Source of the DNA: Flaveria trinervia
Lineage: Eukaryota; Streptophyta; Magnoliopsida; Asterales; Asteraceae
Direction: 5' to 3'
Length of the DNA stretch: 64,000 bases
Assembly: GCA_025506515.1 (NCBI GenBank)
Contig: CM046442.1
Coordinates: forward strand, 15,181,687 to 15,245,686
Shown: positions 9,805 to 21,539 of the stretch, one piece after another
Layout: each line of letters begins with the position of its first letter
Position numbering within the stretch: the first letter of the stretch is position 1
Position numbers and translations under genes: made by a program
Notes under the pieces: generated by a model
Databases searched by the model: none
Told to the model about the DNA's origin: nothing
What the model saw: only the letters and a program-made list of their open reading frames with translations

Positions 9805-11988
9805 TGTAAGGCCCCGTTCCGGGGATGCTCACAGCTGGTCATTCATTGCACATAAAATATATATTTATATTAACTTAAATAAACATTGCTGCGGAAACAT
9901 TAAAACGACATTTCATTTCATTATAAAATCTTTTGCAAAATAATACATCGTTGTCACATTACAAAATACTTGTTGCATTACATCACAAAAGCGTTATAAA
10001 AATGGATGCCATCCAAAAAGAGCCAAGTAGCCACCCGTGCCATCCTCAACCACCTTTACCTGCCAACTGGAAACACATATAAGTCAGCGTTGCTGAGTGA
10101 GTTCTAGTTTTAAAATAAAACATACTTTACTTTCATTAAAACCGTTCTTCACTTTCTTTCAAACCATACTATACCGTCATACATGATCACACACCGTACG
10201 TACACATAGATAATAACTTATTATATTCTTAACTATTCATCACATTCATTCTTTATCTCTTTATCTCTTTCCGGACTAGTGTCATAAGCTATACTCCAAA
10301 CGTATGCGCAAAGCGGGTACTAGGCCGAAGATCATAAATGATTTCCATAATGCACATAGCCTGGCACCAGTACCAGGACAAGCTACAAAGATCTTAACTA
10401 TATACTACACCCTAAACGTATGCACAAAGCGGGTACTGGGCCGAAGATCATAAATGACTTTCGTAACGCACAAAGCCTGGCACCACCACCGGGGTGAGTA
10501 ATCACTATAAACCATGTACTATATCACTGGTCAGTCATAAAGACTAGACCCCTGCATGTATCCTTCAGGGTTAGCTAAACCACACACAGTTGAGCTTACA
10601 ACATTTTAGAGTCGTGCACCTCCGTACATTTTGCTTGCAAGCCTTTCTTTACTTTCTCTTTCATTAATGCATGCATTTTAACGTTATGTCATCTTTTCAT
10701 TATCTTTCACTTTACGTTACACAATACTTTATCATTTCTTTCACAACTATAACACGTAAATCCATGGGAAAGATAAACATACATAACAGGAACCTAAACA
10801 TAATCATACAACACATCGCCATACAATGTACCATCATACATACCATCATGCATAAGCATCAAACATACATCATCATACATCACCCATCACATCATCATAC
10901 ATCATCTATGACTTTAAAAAAGTCAACTACATTGTCCCCGGGAACCTCCCAAGTCAAAGCCTACTTTACACTTTTTCCCCAAAATCAGAAAAATATTCTA
11001 AGTCCTCGGCGCATGGGCACTATGCAAGCGCATAAGCACTATACAGGCACATGGCCTCTCAGATACATGAGGAACACTTAGGTGCATGGGCAACTTTCAG
11101 GCGCATTGGCACTATTGGGGCGCATGAGCAACACTTAGTCTATTCTGGCAATTCTAGGCGCATGGGCACTATGCACGCGCATGAGTGCCTAGGCGCATGA
11201 GCTATCTGGGCGTATGAACACTTAGTAAATTTCATCCTATTTCTAGGCTCATAGGTACTATTCGGGCACATGAGGTTTTGGGCGCATGGGACACTTAGGC
11301 AGTTATTTTTAGTTGGGCGCATGAGCTAATGTTTGGACGCATGGGCAGACTATTTCACACTTAAACAACATAATTCGGCCCCAAACAACACCTATCTTGT
11401 TCTAAGCTTAAATCATACATTCTAAGCCTTAGAAACATAGTCATAACAACATCAAACACATACATAACTCAAGATCAAACCCCACCCGAAATCACACACA
11501 TAAACACATATGGGTATGAAACCTAACTTTTATAAAAAGTTCATACATGCATTTCCAGCCCCAAAGCAGTTTAAAACAAATAAAAAAGAGGTTCTAGAAC
11601 TCACCTTTGCAGCCTTGGTTATGACTTCTTCAAAAACCGTTTGCAACAAGTTCAACCACCTAGAAACCCACCAAAACACACACCCGAACACATACAACAT
11701 ACATAAGCATATAACTGAGGATAAAACCAGTTAAGAACATCATAAACTCGCGAATTCTTACCTTGAATTCGAACTTTTTTTCTTGTTCTTCAAAACCCGA
11801 GAGCTTTCTGCTCTGTTTCTTCCTCTCTCTACAATCGACAGAAAAGGTGAAAAATGGCATGGCATGGGTGGCCATGCTACTTTTGTACAAAATAAAATGA
11901 ATTTTGTACCTTTATATATTTAACGCCTTAACTTGGATTAAATAGCATTTCTTTCTTTTCTTGACTTTTTAAAATAACGGGTGTTACA
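9805..11988 (-). mobile_element. LTR shared by elements B and C (2.18 kb)
   Basis: Minus-strand reading starts TGTAACACCCG at 11988 and ends CTTACA at 9805. A TATATAAA box is visible on the minus strand at about 11911-11920, close to the LTR start. The LTR acts as 3' LTR of B (purine tract at 11989) and as 5' LTR of C (primer site at 9785-9801). Of the stem arms seen in the other copy, only GTTGCTGAG (10089-10097) is intact. Confidence 0.85.
10995..11350 (-). repeat. Degenerate GCGCATG-type repeats in the left LTR of B
   Basis: About 20 irregular copies of a GGCGCATGGGCACTAT / GGCGCATGAGC-like unit spaced 12-25 bp apart, located in the likely transcribed leader of the LTR. Confidence 0.8.
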
Positions 11989-12003
11989 AGTCCATCCCTC
12001 TTA
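11989..12003 (-). promoter_or_regulatory. Polypurine tract of element B
   Basis: Minus-strand AAGAGGGATGGACT immediately before the LTR start TGTAACACCC. Confidence 0.75.
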
Positions 12004-12063
12004 TATAGGTTTCATCCCTGAAACCTGTTACTCCTCAAACAATTGTGGGTAATGTTGTCTCAT

Positions 12064-13425
12064 TTACTCTTTAGTCTCCCACATAGACTCAGATCCCTTT
12101 CTGTGCTTCCACTGTACACGCACAAGATGAACCACTTTATTCCTTAACCTCTTCTCTTTATGATCAATGATCGCCACTCGTTGCCCCACATAATTGAGCC
12201 ATTCATCTACCTCGATATCCTCTAGTGGTACAATCATATCCTCGTTTACTAAACACTTTCTTAGATGAGATACATGGAATGTCAGATGAATCCTACTTAA
12301 CTCATCTGGTAACTCTAGTCTATAGGCTACCTCTCCTACTCGAGCAATGATTCGGAAAGGCCCTATGTACCTTGGGCTCAACTTACCCCGCTTTCTGAAC
12401 CGAATGATTCCTTTCCAAGGTGAGCGTTTCAACATAACTTTATCATCCACCTGGAACTCAATCGGTCTACATCGTTTATTAGCATATAACTTTTGTCTAT
12501 CTTTAGCTGCCTTTATAAAGGCTTTGATCCGTTCCAGATTCTCAGTCGTAGCCTTGACCACCTCGATGCTCCCTAACTCTTTATGGCCAATATCACCCCA
12601 ACACATGGGCGTTTTGCATCTCCTACCGTATAACATCTCATAAGGGGGCATACCAATGCTGGCATAATAACTGTTGTTATATGAGAACTCAGCTAACGGT
12701 AAGTGGTCATCCCAACTTCCTCCAAAATCGATGACACATGCACGAAGCATATCTTCCAATGTCTGAATGGTCCTTTTTGACTGACAGTCTGTCTGGGGAT
12801 GATAAGTCGTGCTAATGTGTAACCTCGTCCCATAGCGTAGTGGAATTTCTTCCAAAATTTAGATGTAAACCGGGTGTCACGATCAGACACAATAGACACT
12901 GGCACATCATGACGGGTTATGATGTCTTTAATGAATAGATCTGCCAACCTCTCGGATGAATATGTCTCATGGATCCGTAGGAAGTGAGCACTCTTCGTCA
13001 AACGGTCCACTATCACCCAGACGACGTCATACCCTCCTGCGATACGCGGTGACTTTGTAATAAAGTCCATGATGATATGTTCCCACTTCCACTCCGTTAT
13101 ATCTAAAGGTTGGATCTTCTCATACGACTTTTGATGCTCGGCCTTCACTTGTAAACAAGTAAGTCATTTACTCACATACTCGCCACGTCGCGTTTCATAC
13201 CCAGCACCAATAATGTTTCTTCATATCTTGATACATCTTTGTAGCACTGAGATTAATAGAGTATCGAGTTTTATGACCTTCATCCATAATCTTCACACGT
13301 AGATCCCAAAAACGAGGAATCCACATTCGCCTGAATCGGGTCCTAACACAGAGTGTGTTTTCACCCAATTCCGCGACCAGACCTCTCATTCTTTCAAAGT
13401 TAAGATGATCTTCTTTCAATTATTC
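12064..13425 (-). pseudogene. Integrase and chromodomain-like tail of element B
   Basis: Minus-strand pieces in at least two frames cover the zinc-binding region (YWCWV and KMYQDMKKHY traces near 13195-13230), the catalytic core (MDFITKSPR, IVDRLTKSAHF, IVSDRDTRFTS, then YHPQTD and the Glu-bearing SKRTIQT in another frame) and the C-terminus (MLYGRRCKTPMCWGDIGHKE, VDDKVMLKRSPWKG, FRKRGKLSPRYIGPF, HLTFHVSHLRKCL). The tail QRVAIIDHKEKRLRNKVV...VQWKHRKGSES is chromodomain-like. A frameshift falls in the core around 12790-12860. Q and R of the usual GQSER motif are changed to CQSKR. Confidence 0.85.
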
Positions 13426-13439
13426 ATCTTGAAACTCTT

Positions 13440-14690
13440 TGACCTGCTTCATCACCTCAGAGGTCGTGATCAACTGATAAGCCTTCACCTAAATCGGCTC
13501 GTGTCTCTCTTTCCTACTGAGGGCATCCGCCACCATGTTGGCTTTGCCCTGATAGTAATGGATCTCGCAATCATAGTCTTTTATGAGCTCCAACCATCTC
13601 CTCTGACTTATGTTCAAATCTTTCTACGCGAAGAAATACTTCAAGTTCTTGTGGTTAGTGAATATGGTGCACTTCGTCCCGTATAAGTAGTGCATTCATA
13701 TCTTTAACGGAAAGACCACGGTTGCTAGCTCCAAGTCATGAGTAGGATAATTATCCTCATGAACTTTTAACTGTCGGGATGCATAGGCTATCACCTTTCC
13801 TCTCTGCATCAACACACATCCCAACCCCGAGCAGGAAGCATCTGAATAAACCACCAAATCTTCACTTCCATCGTGTAATGACAAGACAGGAGCTTGAGTC
13901 AACCTCACCTTTAACTCCTCAAAAGCCTTCTCTTGAGCTTGACCCCATACACACATTACATCTTACTGGGTCAACTTGGTAAGTGGAGAAACGATCTTAG
14001 AGAAGTATTGAATGAATCTTCTATAATAGCCCGCCAAACCCAATAAACTACGAATCTCGGATGGCATCATTGGTGACTTCCATTGCATCACCGCCTCCAC
14101 CTTTGCCGGGTCCACCATAATCCCTCGGGATTCACCACGTGACCCAAGAACTAGACCTCACGCAACCAGAATGCAAACTTGGAGAACTTGGCAAACAACT
14201 TCTCTCTTCTCAAGGTCTCCAACACCTCTCGAATGTGATCGGCATGCTCCTCCTCGCTCTTTGAATAAATTTGGATATCATCAATAAACACAATCACTGA
14301 TTTATCCAACATCGGCCGGCACACTCGATTCATCAAGTCCATAAAAGCAGCTGGCGCGTTAGTCAAACCAAAAGACATAACGAGAAACTCGTAGTGTCCA
14401 TAGCGCGTGCGAAAAGCTGTTTTAGGAATATCCTGCTCTTTCACCTTTAACTGGTGGTAGCCAAATCGAAGATCTATACTCGAGAACCAGCTGTCACCTT
14501 GAAGCTCATCAAACAAATCTCTATTCTCTGTAACGGGTATCAATTCTTTACCGTCAACTTATTCAGCTCTCGATAGTCAATACACATCCTCATACTACTG
14601 TCCTTCTTCTTCACAAATAAGACCGAGCAACCCAAGACGAGATACTTGGTCTAATGAACCCCTTGTCTAGCACCTCCTGCAAATTGCTCC
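13440..14690 (-). pseudogene. Reverse transcriptase and RNase H of element B
   Basis: RT is recognisable at 14151-14690: SSIDLRFGYHQLKVKEQD, FRTRYGHYEFLVMSFGLTNAP, catalytic FIDDIQIYSKS, KLFAKFSKFAFWLREV. A frame break near 14540-14650 replaces the usual KNRYPLPRI segment. RNase H follows at about 13440-13960: QAPVLSLHDG, VVYSDASCSGLGCVLMQ, KVIAYASRQLKVHE, THDLELATVVF, then broken frames. Several in-frame stops separate the pieces, so no active enzyme is expected. Confidence 0.85.
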
Positions 14691-15370
14691 ATCAACTCTT
14701 TCATCTCAGTCCGAGCCAACCGATATGGTGCCTTAGCTACAGGTTGGGCACCCGGTATCAAGTCAATCTGGAACTCGATCTCGCGGTCAGGTGGCACTCC
14801 TGGTAAGTCTTCGGGAAACACATCTGGAAAGTCACACACCACCGGTATGTCGGTAAGTTGTCGTGTTGGCGTATCCACATCCTTCACGTAGGCCAAGTAG
14901 GAACTACATCCACGCCTCATGCACTTTCCTGCCACTTCCATCGAAATCACCTTCGGAATTGTAGTAACCCGATCACCATAAACCGTCACCGAACGACCGT
15001 CGGGCGCTGTCAATCGGATCATCTTCTTTCGACACATAATGTTTGCCTCGTAGCCCGCAAACCAATCCATTCCTAGGACTACATTGAACCCGCCTAAGGT
15101 CATCATAAATGGTCTAAAAGGAAATTTGTGACCTTCTAGCTCGACGTCACAACCTTCTATCATCTCGGAAATCCCGGTAGATTTACCTATGGCAGTTTCT
15201 ACATCGAAGGGCGTATCTATATTCATACTACTAACAGGAATTTAGCACAGAAAGCAGCAGAAATAAAACTTTTACTAGCACCAGAATCAAATAACATAGA
15301 GGCTAAAGTTTGATTTACTAGAACGTACCTGACACAACAACGGGTTCCATCCTAGCCTCCTCCTGCGTCA
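14651..15370 (-). pseudogene. Protease and RT N-terminus of element B
   Basis: The open part (15226-14651) begins inside the protease: TPFDVETAIGKSTGISEMI, DVELEGHKFPFRPFMM, NVVLGMDWFAGYEANI, RKKMIRLTAPDG, then the linker FPEDLPGVPPDREIEF, APYRLARTEMKELMEQ. The catalytic DSGA motif lies upstream around 15270-15300 in a broken frame. A frameshift at the 14651 end (GGARQGVH instead of a DKGFIRPS-type motif) separates it from the RT core. Confidence 0.8.
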
Positions 15371-15429
15371 TCGTGAACGCTCTAGCACTCGCCCTCTGCC
15401 TTTTAGTCCCAGTCATCTTCTTCCCTGCA

Positions 15430-16655
15430 CTAGAAAATTTCAGCCCTTGGCTTCTTGAAGTCCCTGCTCATGTGGCCCTCCTCGCCACAAGTATAACGCC
15501 TCCTTACCCTGCAGTTCTTTGCCACATGTCGGGTCCTTCCATAACAGAAACAGACATCAAATCCCACTCTACATTACCCGGTGTGCTCTCGTCCACACTT
15601 AACATATCTCTTCGACCCCGCACCGGATGTGACCACACGTCGGTCATCCACCCGTGCACCTTCGTTGTTTGGAGCGGCTCTGCCACGTCCAAATCTCTTT
15701 CCGTTCCAATTCCGATCACCACCACCTTTCTTCCTGGCTTTAGTCACCACCACTGTCTGCTCATCATACAATCTTCCTGCTAGATCAACCGCCGACCTAA
15801 ACGTGCTCGGTCGGGCAGCAATCATGTGCCTGCGGACATCCGCCGACAAGCCTTGGATATATCTCTTGATCTTTCGTGACGAGGGCGTCACTGATCTGGC
15901 ACCAGCCGTGCCATCTCGTTAAACTTAGTGGTGTATTGCTGATGTGTCATCGTTTCCGCTTACAGCTGCAGGAACTCTCTCTCAACCTTATCCATCTCTC
16001 GGTGAGGACAAAACTCCTCAATCACCAGCCTTTTCAGCTCCGCCCACTTCATCCTTCCAATTGCCAGACTACCCTCAGCTTGGACAATATTGTCCCACCA
16101 ACACAGAGTCGAGTCTACAAACGAGTGGGTGGAAAACTTCACCTTCTGGTCCTCTTGGAACTCGTTGATATTCAGTACAACTTCCATCTCTCTCACCTAT
16201 CGATGAGCAGCAGCAGCAGTGCCATTACCGTCAAAGGTAGGGGGATTGCATCTTTCAAATGCCCTGTAGTTGCAGCCTCGTGCCGCCTCTGGCGTAGGCT
16301 CTTCTTCCTCCCCTTCTTCCTTATCATCCGAGAAAACCGTCTTAGTCTCCGGGCGTCTCCCTTCGCCCATAGGCCTACTCCTTTCCTTCCTCTCCCCCTC
16401 GCGTACAACTTTTATCACTTCGGTCATCACAGATGGTAGGATCGTCTGCATGACCTGATGCACTTCCTCAACTACAGCCTCCTTCACTGAGGCTCTTAAG
16501 TTAGCATGCTCGTCTCCGCCTTCTGGATGGGAGGTCTCGTGTTCTACATGAACCACCTTTTCGGCATTAGGCCTTCCTCTTGTGACCCGTGGTTCAGCAC
16601 CAAGTCCACCACGACCTCCACCACGTGAAGCTTTTGATGATCTACCACCGGCCAT
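15430..16655 (-). pseudogene. Gag and nucleocapsid of element B
   Basis: Gag starts at 16655 with MAGGRSSKASRGGG, a basic glycine-rich N-terminus, followed by an acidic segment (DDKEEGEEEEPTPEAARG), the capsid-like part (AFERCNPPTFDG, then REMEVVLNI, DSTLCWWDNI, WAELKRLVIEEFCPH, DKVEREFLQL) and PSSRKIKRYIQGLSADVRRHM. The Trp of the HRWVREM motif seen in element D is a TAG stop here, at about 16197-16199. In the zinc-knuckle area (about 15440-15600) several Cys are replaced: the last knuckle reads TCGEEGHMSRDF. Confidence 0.85.
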
Positions 16656-17006
16656 CCTCTAACACACTATAAGATACAAACACTAACACGGTCATTCAAG
16701 GGAACAACTAAGTTTATGTCAAGTATAGTAAGTCCCTAATTACAATGGCCAGTTGTGATTAGCCACTTACTTTACTCTTCATACCCCAAGCATTACCTAT
16801 CCTGACTACATTAGTATCTAAATCTACTAACAACACATAAACCACATAACATGCGCACATAATGACGGTTAACATTAAGAAAATACCTGATGACACGCAG
16901 CTACTCGGACTAGCATCCCTTACCTTTCCATCCCATTTTCAGTTTAAATTTAGGTTTATTTTGAAAATTTACCCATTTCACTTAAACTTTGGCTCTGATA
17001 CCAACT
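16656..17006 (-). promoter_or_regulatory. Leader of element B with primer-binding site
   Basis: The untranslated leader between the LTR and the gag start. The primer-binding site TGGTATCAGAGCCAAAG (minus strand, 16987-17003) complements initiator Met tRNA. The block matches the leader of C at 9455-9804 closely and that of D at about 54282-54629. Confidence 0.85.
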
Positions 17007-17246
17007 TGTAAGGCCCCGTTCCGGGGATGCTCACAGCTGGTCATTCATTGCACATAAAATATATATTTACATTAACTTAAATAAACATTGCTGTGGAAAC
17101 ATTAAAATGACATTTCATTTCATTATAAAAGCTTTTGTAAAATAATAAATCGTTATCACATTACAAAATACTTGTTGCATTACATCACAAAAGCGTTATA
17201 AAAATGGATGCCATCCAAAAAGAGCCAAGTAGCCACCCGTGCCATC

Positions 17247-17299
17247 CTCAGCAACCTTTACCTGCCAACTGAAAACACATAAAAGTCAGCGTTGCTGAG
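17247..17299 (-). other. Possible stem-loop in the 5' LTR of B
   Basis: CTCAGCAAC (17247-17255) pairs with GTTGCTGAG (17291-17299), 9 of 9 bases, 240 bp from the LTR end. Confidence 0.55.
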
Positions 17300-18204
17300 T
17301 GAGTTCTAGTTTTAAAATAAAACATACTTTACTTTTGTTGTTCTTCACTTTCTTTCAAACCATACTATATCATTGTACATGATCACACACCGTACGTACA
17401 CATAGATAATAACATTATTATCTTCTTAGCTGTTCATCACATTCTTTCTTTATCTCTTTATCTCTTCCCGGACTAGCGTCATCAGCTATACCCCAAACGT
17501 ATGCACAAAGTGGGTACTAGGCCGAAGATCATAAATGACTTCCATAACGCACATAGCCTGGCACCAGCACCGGGACAAGCTACAAAGATCCCAACTGTAT
17601 ACTACACCCCAACGTATGCACAAAGCGGGTACTGGGCCAAAGATCATAAATGACTTCCGTAACGCACAAAGCTTGGCACCAGCACCGGGGTGAGTAATCA
17701 CTATAAACCATGTACTATATCATTGGTCAATCACAAAGACTAGACCCCTGCGTGTGTCCTTAAGGGTTAGCTAAACCACACACAGTTGAGCTTACGACAT
17801 TTTAGAGTCGTGCACCTCTGTACATTTTGCTTGCAAGCCTTTCTTTACTTTCTCTTTCATTAATGCATGCATTTTAACGTTATGTCCTCTTTTCATTATC
17901 TTTCACTTTACGTTACATAATACTTTATCATTTCTTTCACAACTATAACACGTAAAGCCATGGGAAAGATAAACATACATAACAGGAACATAAACATAAT
18001 CATACAACACATCGCCATTCAAGGCACCATCATACATACCATCATGCATAAGCATCAAACATACATCCATATACATTGCCCATCACATGATCATACATCA
18101 TCTATGATTTTAAAAAGTTAACTTGCATTGCCCCCGAGAACCTCCCAAGTCAAAGCCTACTTTACACGTTTTCCCCAAAAATCAGAAAAATATTCTAAGT
18201 CCTT

Positions 18205-18560
18205 AGTCGCATGGGCACTATGCAGGTGCATGAGCACTATGCAGGTGCATGAGCACTATGTAGGCGCTTGTCCTTTCAGACGCATGAGGAACACTTAGGC
18301 GCATGGGCAACTTTCAAGTGCATTGGCACTATTGGGGCGCATGAGCAACACTTAGTCTGTTCTGGGCAATTCTAGGCGCATGGGCACTATGCAAGCGCAT
18401 GAGTGCCTAGGCGCATGAGCTATCTGGGCGTATGAACAGTTAGTCAATTTCAGCCTATTTCGAGGCGAATGGGTACTATTCGAGCCATGAGGTTTTAGGC
18501 GCACGGGACACTTAGGAAGTTATTTTCAGTTGGGCGCATGAGCTACTGTTTGGGCGCATG
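18205..18560 (-). repeat. Degenerate GCGCATG-type repeats in the right LTR of B
   Basis: The counterpart of 10995-11350: irregular GGCGCATGGGCAC / GCGCATGAGC units. Copy order is similar, but single units differ in spacing and sequence from the other LTR. Confidence 0.8.
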
Positions 18561-19329
18561 GGCAGACTATATCACACTTAAACATCATATTCGGTCCCCA
18601 AGCAACACGTATCATGTTCTAAGTTTAAATCATACAATCTAAGCCTTAGAAACATAGTCATAACAATATCAAACACATACATAACTCAAGATCAAACCCC
18701 ACCCAAAATCACACACATAAACACATATGGGTATGAAACCCAACTTTTATAAAAAGTTCATACATGCATTTCCAGCCCTAAAGCAGTTTAAAACAAGTAA
18801 AAAGAGGGTTCTAGAACTCACCTTTGCAGCCTTTGGTTATGACTTCTTCAAAAACCCGTTTGCAATAGAGTTCAACCACCTAGAAACTCACCAAAACACA
18901 CACCCGAACACATACAACATACATAAGCATATAACGAGGATAAAACTAATTAAGAACATCATAAACTCATGAATTCTTATCTTGAATTCAAACTTTTCTT
19001 CTTATTCTTCAAAACCCAAGAGCTTTCTGCTCTTGTTTTCCTCTCTCTACAATCGGCAGAAAATGTGAAAAATGGCATGGCATGGGTGGCCATGCTACTT
19101 TTGTACAAAATAAAATAAATTTTGTACCTTTTACATATTTAACCCCTTAACTTGGATTAAATAGCATTTTCTTTCTTTTCTTGACTTTTTAAAATAACCG
19201 GGTGTTACATGTTCTAAGTATCTTTCTTATATGTTCCAGTTTCTTATTTGATCTGTTAAGTGTTTTAAAACAACTCTCCTCATTGTGTGTTTGTGTTGTA
19301 AGTGACCAACCCCTCTAAACGGTCCTGCA

Positions 19330-20330
19330 CATTTGTTTTTTTGTTTTAACTTCTTGTCATTTGTGACTTATTACCTATTGTCGAAATGTTGGCCCATGCG
19401 AGGTGAGACCGAACAATCGTACACGGATCCATGTGTGGAAAGCCTTTTGTTTCTTGCAAAGCTCTTTGTAGTACGAATTGGCTTTCCAAATAAAATCTTT
19501 CTCACCATTGCCACTAGATCGCATAACGCCAACTCTTTTTGTGTAAAAAATGCTTTCTACTATTTTATTGCATGATTTACATCTCTCATTTTGAATATAG
19601 CTGATCTAAACTTCGATCGTCATATTTCATTTAAGTGTGAAAATGCATTGTAATCTACATAATAGTTTAAACCTTAAAAGTTAATCAAATAAAAACTAAA
19701 ACATTAGAACTTTCTAAACAAATAAAACTTTAACTTTTAACCTTCTTCCAAATGCCATCTTGATTTTTTCATTCATGATAACCGGATTTTCCGAACAATA
19801 TATTCATGCTCTCGCTAACGCAATTTCTTCTTGATCGGTCAATCTTTTAGCTTTTCTTTTTTACTTTTACTCAACTTTTCCTTGGTGGTTTACTTGGTAG
19901 CTTCTCCTACTCCTCCTCACTTGTTAATTTTTCCGTATCCTCCAGATGTGCCTAACTGTGAAAATGTTTCTTCACTAGAATCGAGCCTTCACACCGATAT
20001 TCCTAAAAATTGTTTGAGTATGCTTGTGACATGGAAAGTGGCATATTAGTTGTAGCAGGATGGTGATTGAAATTGTGGATAATACGTGGGTGCGCCAATT
20101 GGTTGAGTTTGTTGATAGGGTGGTTGTGAGTTTGGTTTTTTAACAAGTCTTTCGAAATTGAGTTGTTTCTTGTCAGGCTTGATGATGATTCCATATTGTT
20201 TAGTGAAAAATAAAGATTAGATGAAATTTTAGAGAGTGGATTGGAACATAAGTAATGTATAAAAAATGGATGAGATTGAATGGTATTTAAGTGCATTTGG
20301 ATTCCCATTCGGGCCTGGTTTTTCCCAACC
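19330..20330 (-). pseudogene. Relic of a PIF/Harbinger ORF1 (Myb/SANT-like) gene
   Basis: Minus-strand translation gives pieces resembling the Myb/SANT-like ORF1 protein of plant PIF/Harbinger elements (often mis-annotated as glutathione S-transferase T3-like). Near 20205-20010 is a Pro/Asn/His-rich N-terminus. Near 19860-19740 is LTDQEEIALARA followed by a stop where Trp is expected, then SENPVIMNEK and AFGRRLK. Near 19530-19400 is RSSGNGEKDFIW, then SYYKELCKKQKAF and HTW. Stops and shifts are frequent. No DDE transposase or terminal repeats were seen beside it. I recognise it by pattern only. Confidence 0.45.
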
Positions 20331-21539
20331 TCCTTCGGTCACGACAATGTCTCCTCTTAGGTTTTGATGACAGTTCACTTGTGGTATCTCATGCGATGAT
20401 TGGTAAAGCTCTTATGGGTGCTTTCATGACGTTTGTGTTCAAGTCCCGAGTTGCTTAGGTTTTAGATCCAAGACGAGTTACATGTTTACATAACATTTTG
20501 AACCCTTGTGATTAATAGAAAATAAAAACATATGTACTTACAAAACTATTTTCTGGAAAATACAATCAACAACACGTCATGTACTTACAAACCTATATTC
20601 TAATATATACAAGCAACAACAAACCATGTACTTACAATACCTGTTTTCTCATAATTCCAAAAATACATTTCACAAAATTCCAGTGGCCCAGTTCACATGT
20701 TTGTGAGGCTTCTGTTCAAGCCTCCTGTTAATTTGTAATTTTTCATATACATATATTCATGGTTTGAGTTTATTAGGGTTTTATAAATAAAAAAATATGT
20801 AAAATACAAACAAAATAATGAACTGATAATGTTCCAACATTTAATAACGAAAAGACCTACTCCCTAAGACCATTGTAAAGGAATGCCTATTTATGTGGAT
20901 AATTTAACTTGAAATAATACAAGGCTCAAGTAATATATCTAATGTTCCCCTTCTTTATACTTATTAATTGTATATTTATCCAATTCACAACAAAAATTAC
21001 ATATATCCCCTCCCTTAGTGATAAAAAAATTAATTTTGCCCATTGTTTTATTTTAATTTTGATATTATATCTAACTAAAGTTATTTAACAAACTAGAGTT
21101 TGAATTGATAAATCTTTTGGATATTAAATATAGAGTTAACTACATGGACAATCTCCAAGGTTTGTATGTATTTCATGTATAGTCCCAACATTGAACAAAG
21201 TAAAAATGCATGTGCATGGTCTACGCACCAACAGTATCTAATACTAACAACAATTTAATTTAATTAATTAAGTTTATGTAAAATGATTAAAGTATTCTTA
21301 TCTTTAGAATAAAATTAAATTAAAAATAATATAAGTAGGGAGACCCACATTTTATTAAAAATAAAAACAAAATTTAACAATTAAAGATGTAATTCGGATT
21401 TATAATCGGTTTTTTAGCATCCATCACCTTTATAGGTTTTGACCTTTACCATGACCTTGACTTTGACTCATTGCATGTTCATGACTACGCTTAATTTAGG
21501 ATATAAAATCTAGTTTTGATAAGACATAGTGTGATCTTG
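20331..21539. other. AT-rich stretch without a gene; weak SINE-like match
   Basis: No coding signal. Around 20395-20455 there is an A-box-like GATTGGTAAAGCTC and, about 40 nt on, a B-box-like GTTCAAGTCCCGA, the arrangement of an RNA polymerase III promoter in tRNA-derived SINEs. No clear tail or flanking duplication was found, so a SINE is only possible. Confidence 0.3.

Larger units (their letters stand above)
9805..19209 (-). mobile_element. Ty3/Gypsy element B with both LTRs
   Basis: On the minus strand: 5' LTR 17007-19209, leader with primer site, gag, protease, RT, RNase H, integrase, purine tract, 3' LTR 9805-11988. In the compared stretch (first 270 bp from the primer-site side) the LTRs differ at about nine positions, so divergence is a few per cent. 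The left LTR is followed by the leader of another element (C) instead of host DNA, so no target duplication can be paired. Right of 19209 the flank begins TGTTCTAAG. All coding regions carry stops or frameshifts. Confidence 0.85.
17007..19209 (-). mobile_element. 5' LTR of element B (2.20 kb)
   Basis: Minus-strand start TGTAACACCCGG at 19209, end CTTACA at 17007. It aligns along its whole length with 9805-11988. The TATATAAA box of the other copy is changed here (ATGTAAAAGG near 19126-19137). It contains two tandem copies of an approximately 95-bp segment at about 17490-17690 (CGTATGCACAAAG...GGCACCAGCACCGGG). Confidence 0.9.

Noticed and set aside
11510..11734. Small open frame (and its copy at 18727-18972)
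   Set aside because: The two copies lie at the same place in the two LTRs of element B and are not conserved at the protein level; the C-termini diverge by frameshift.
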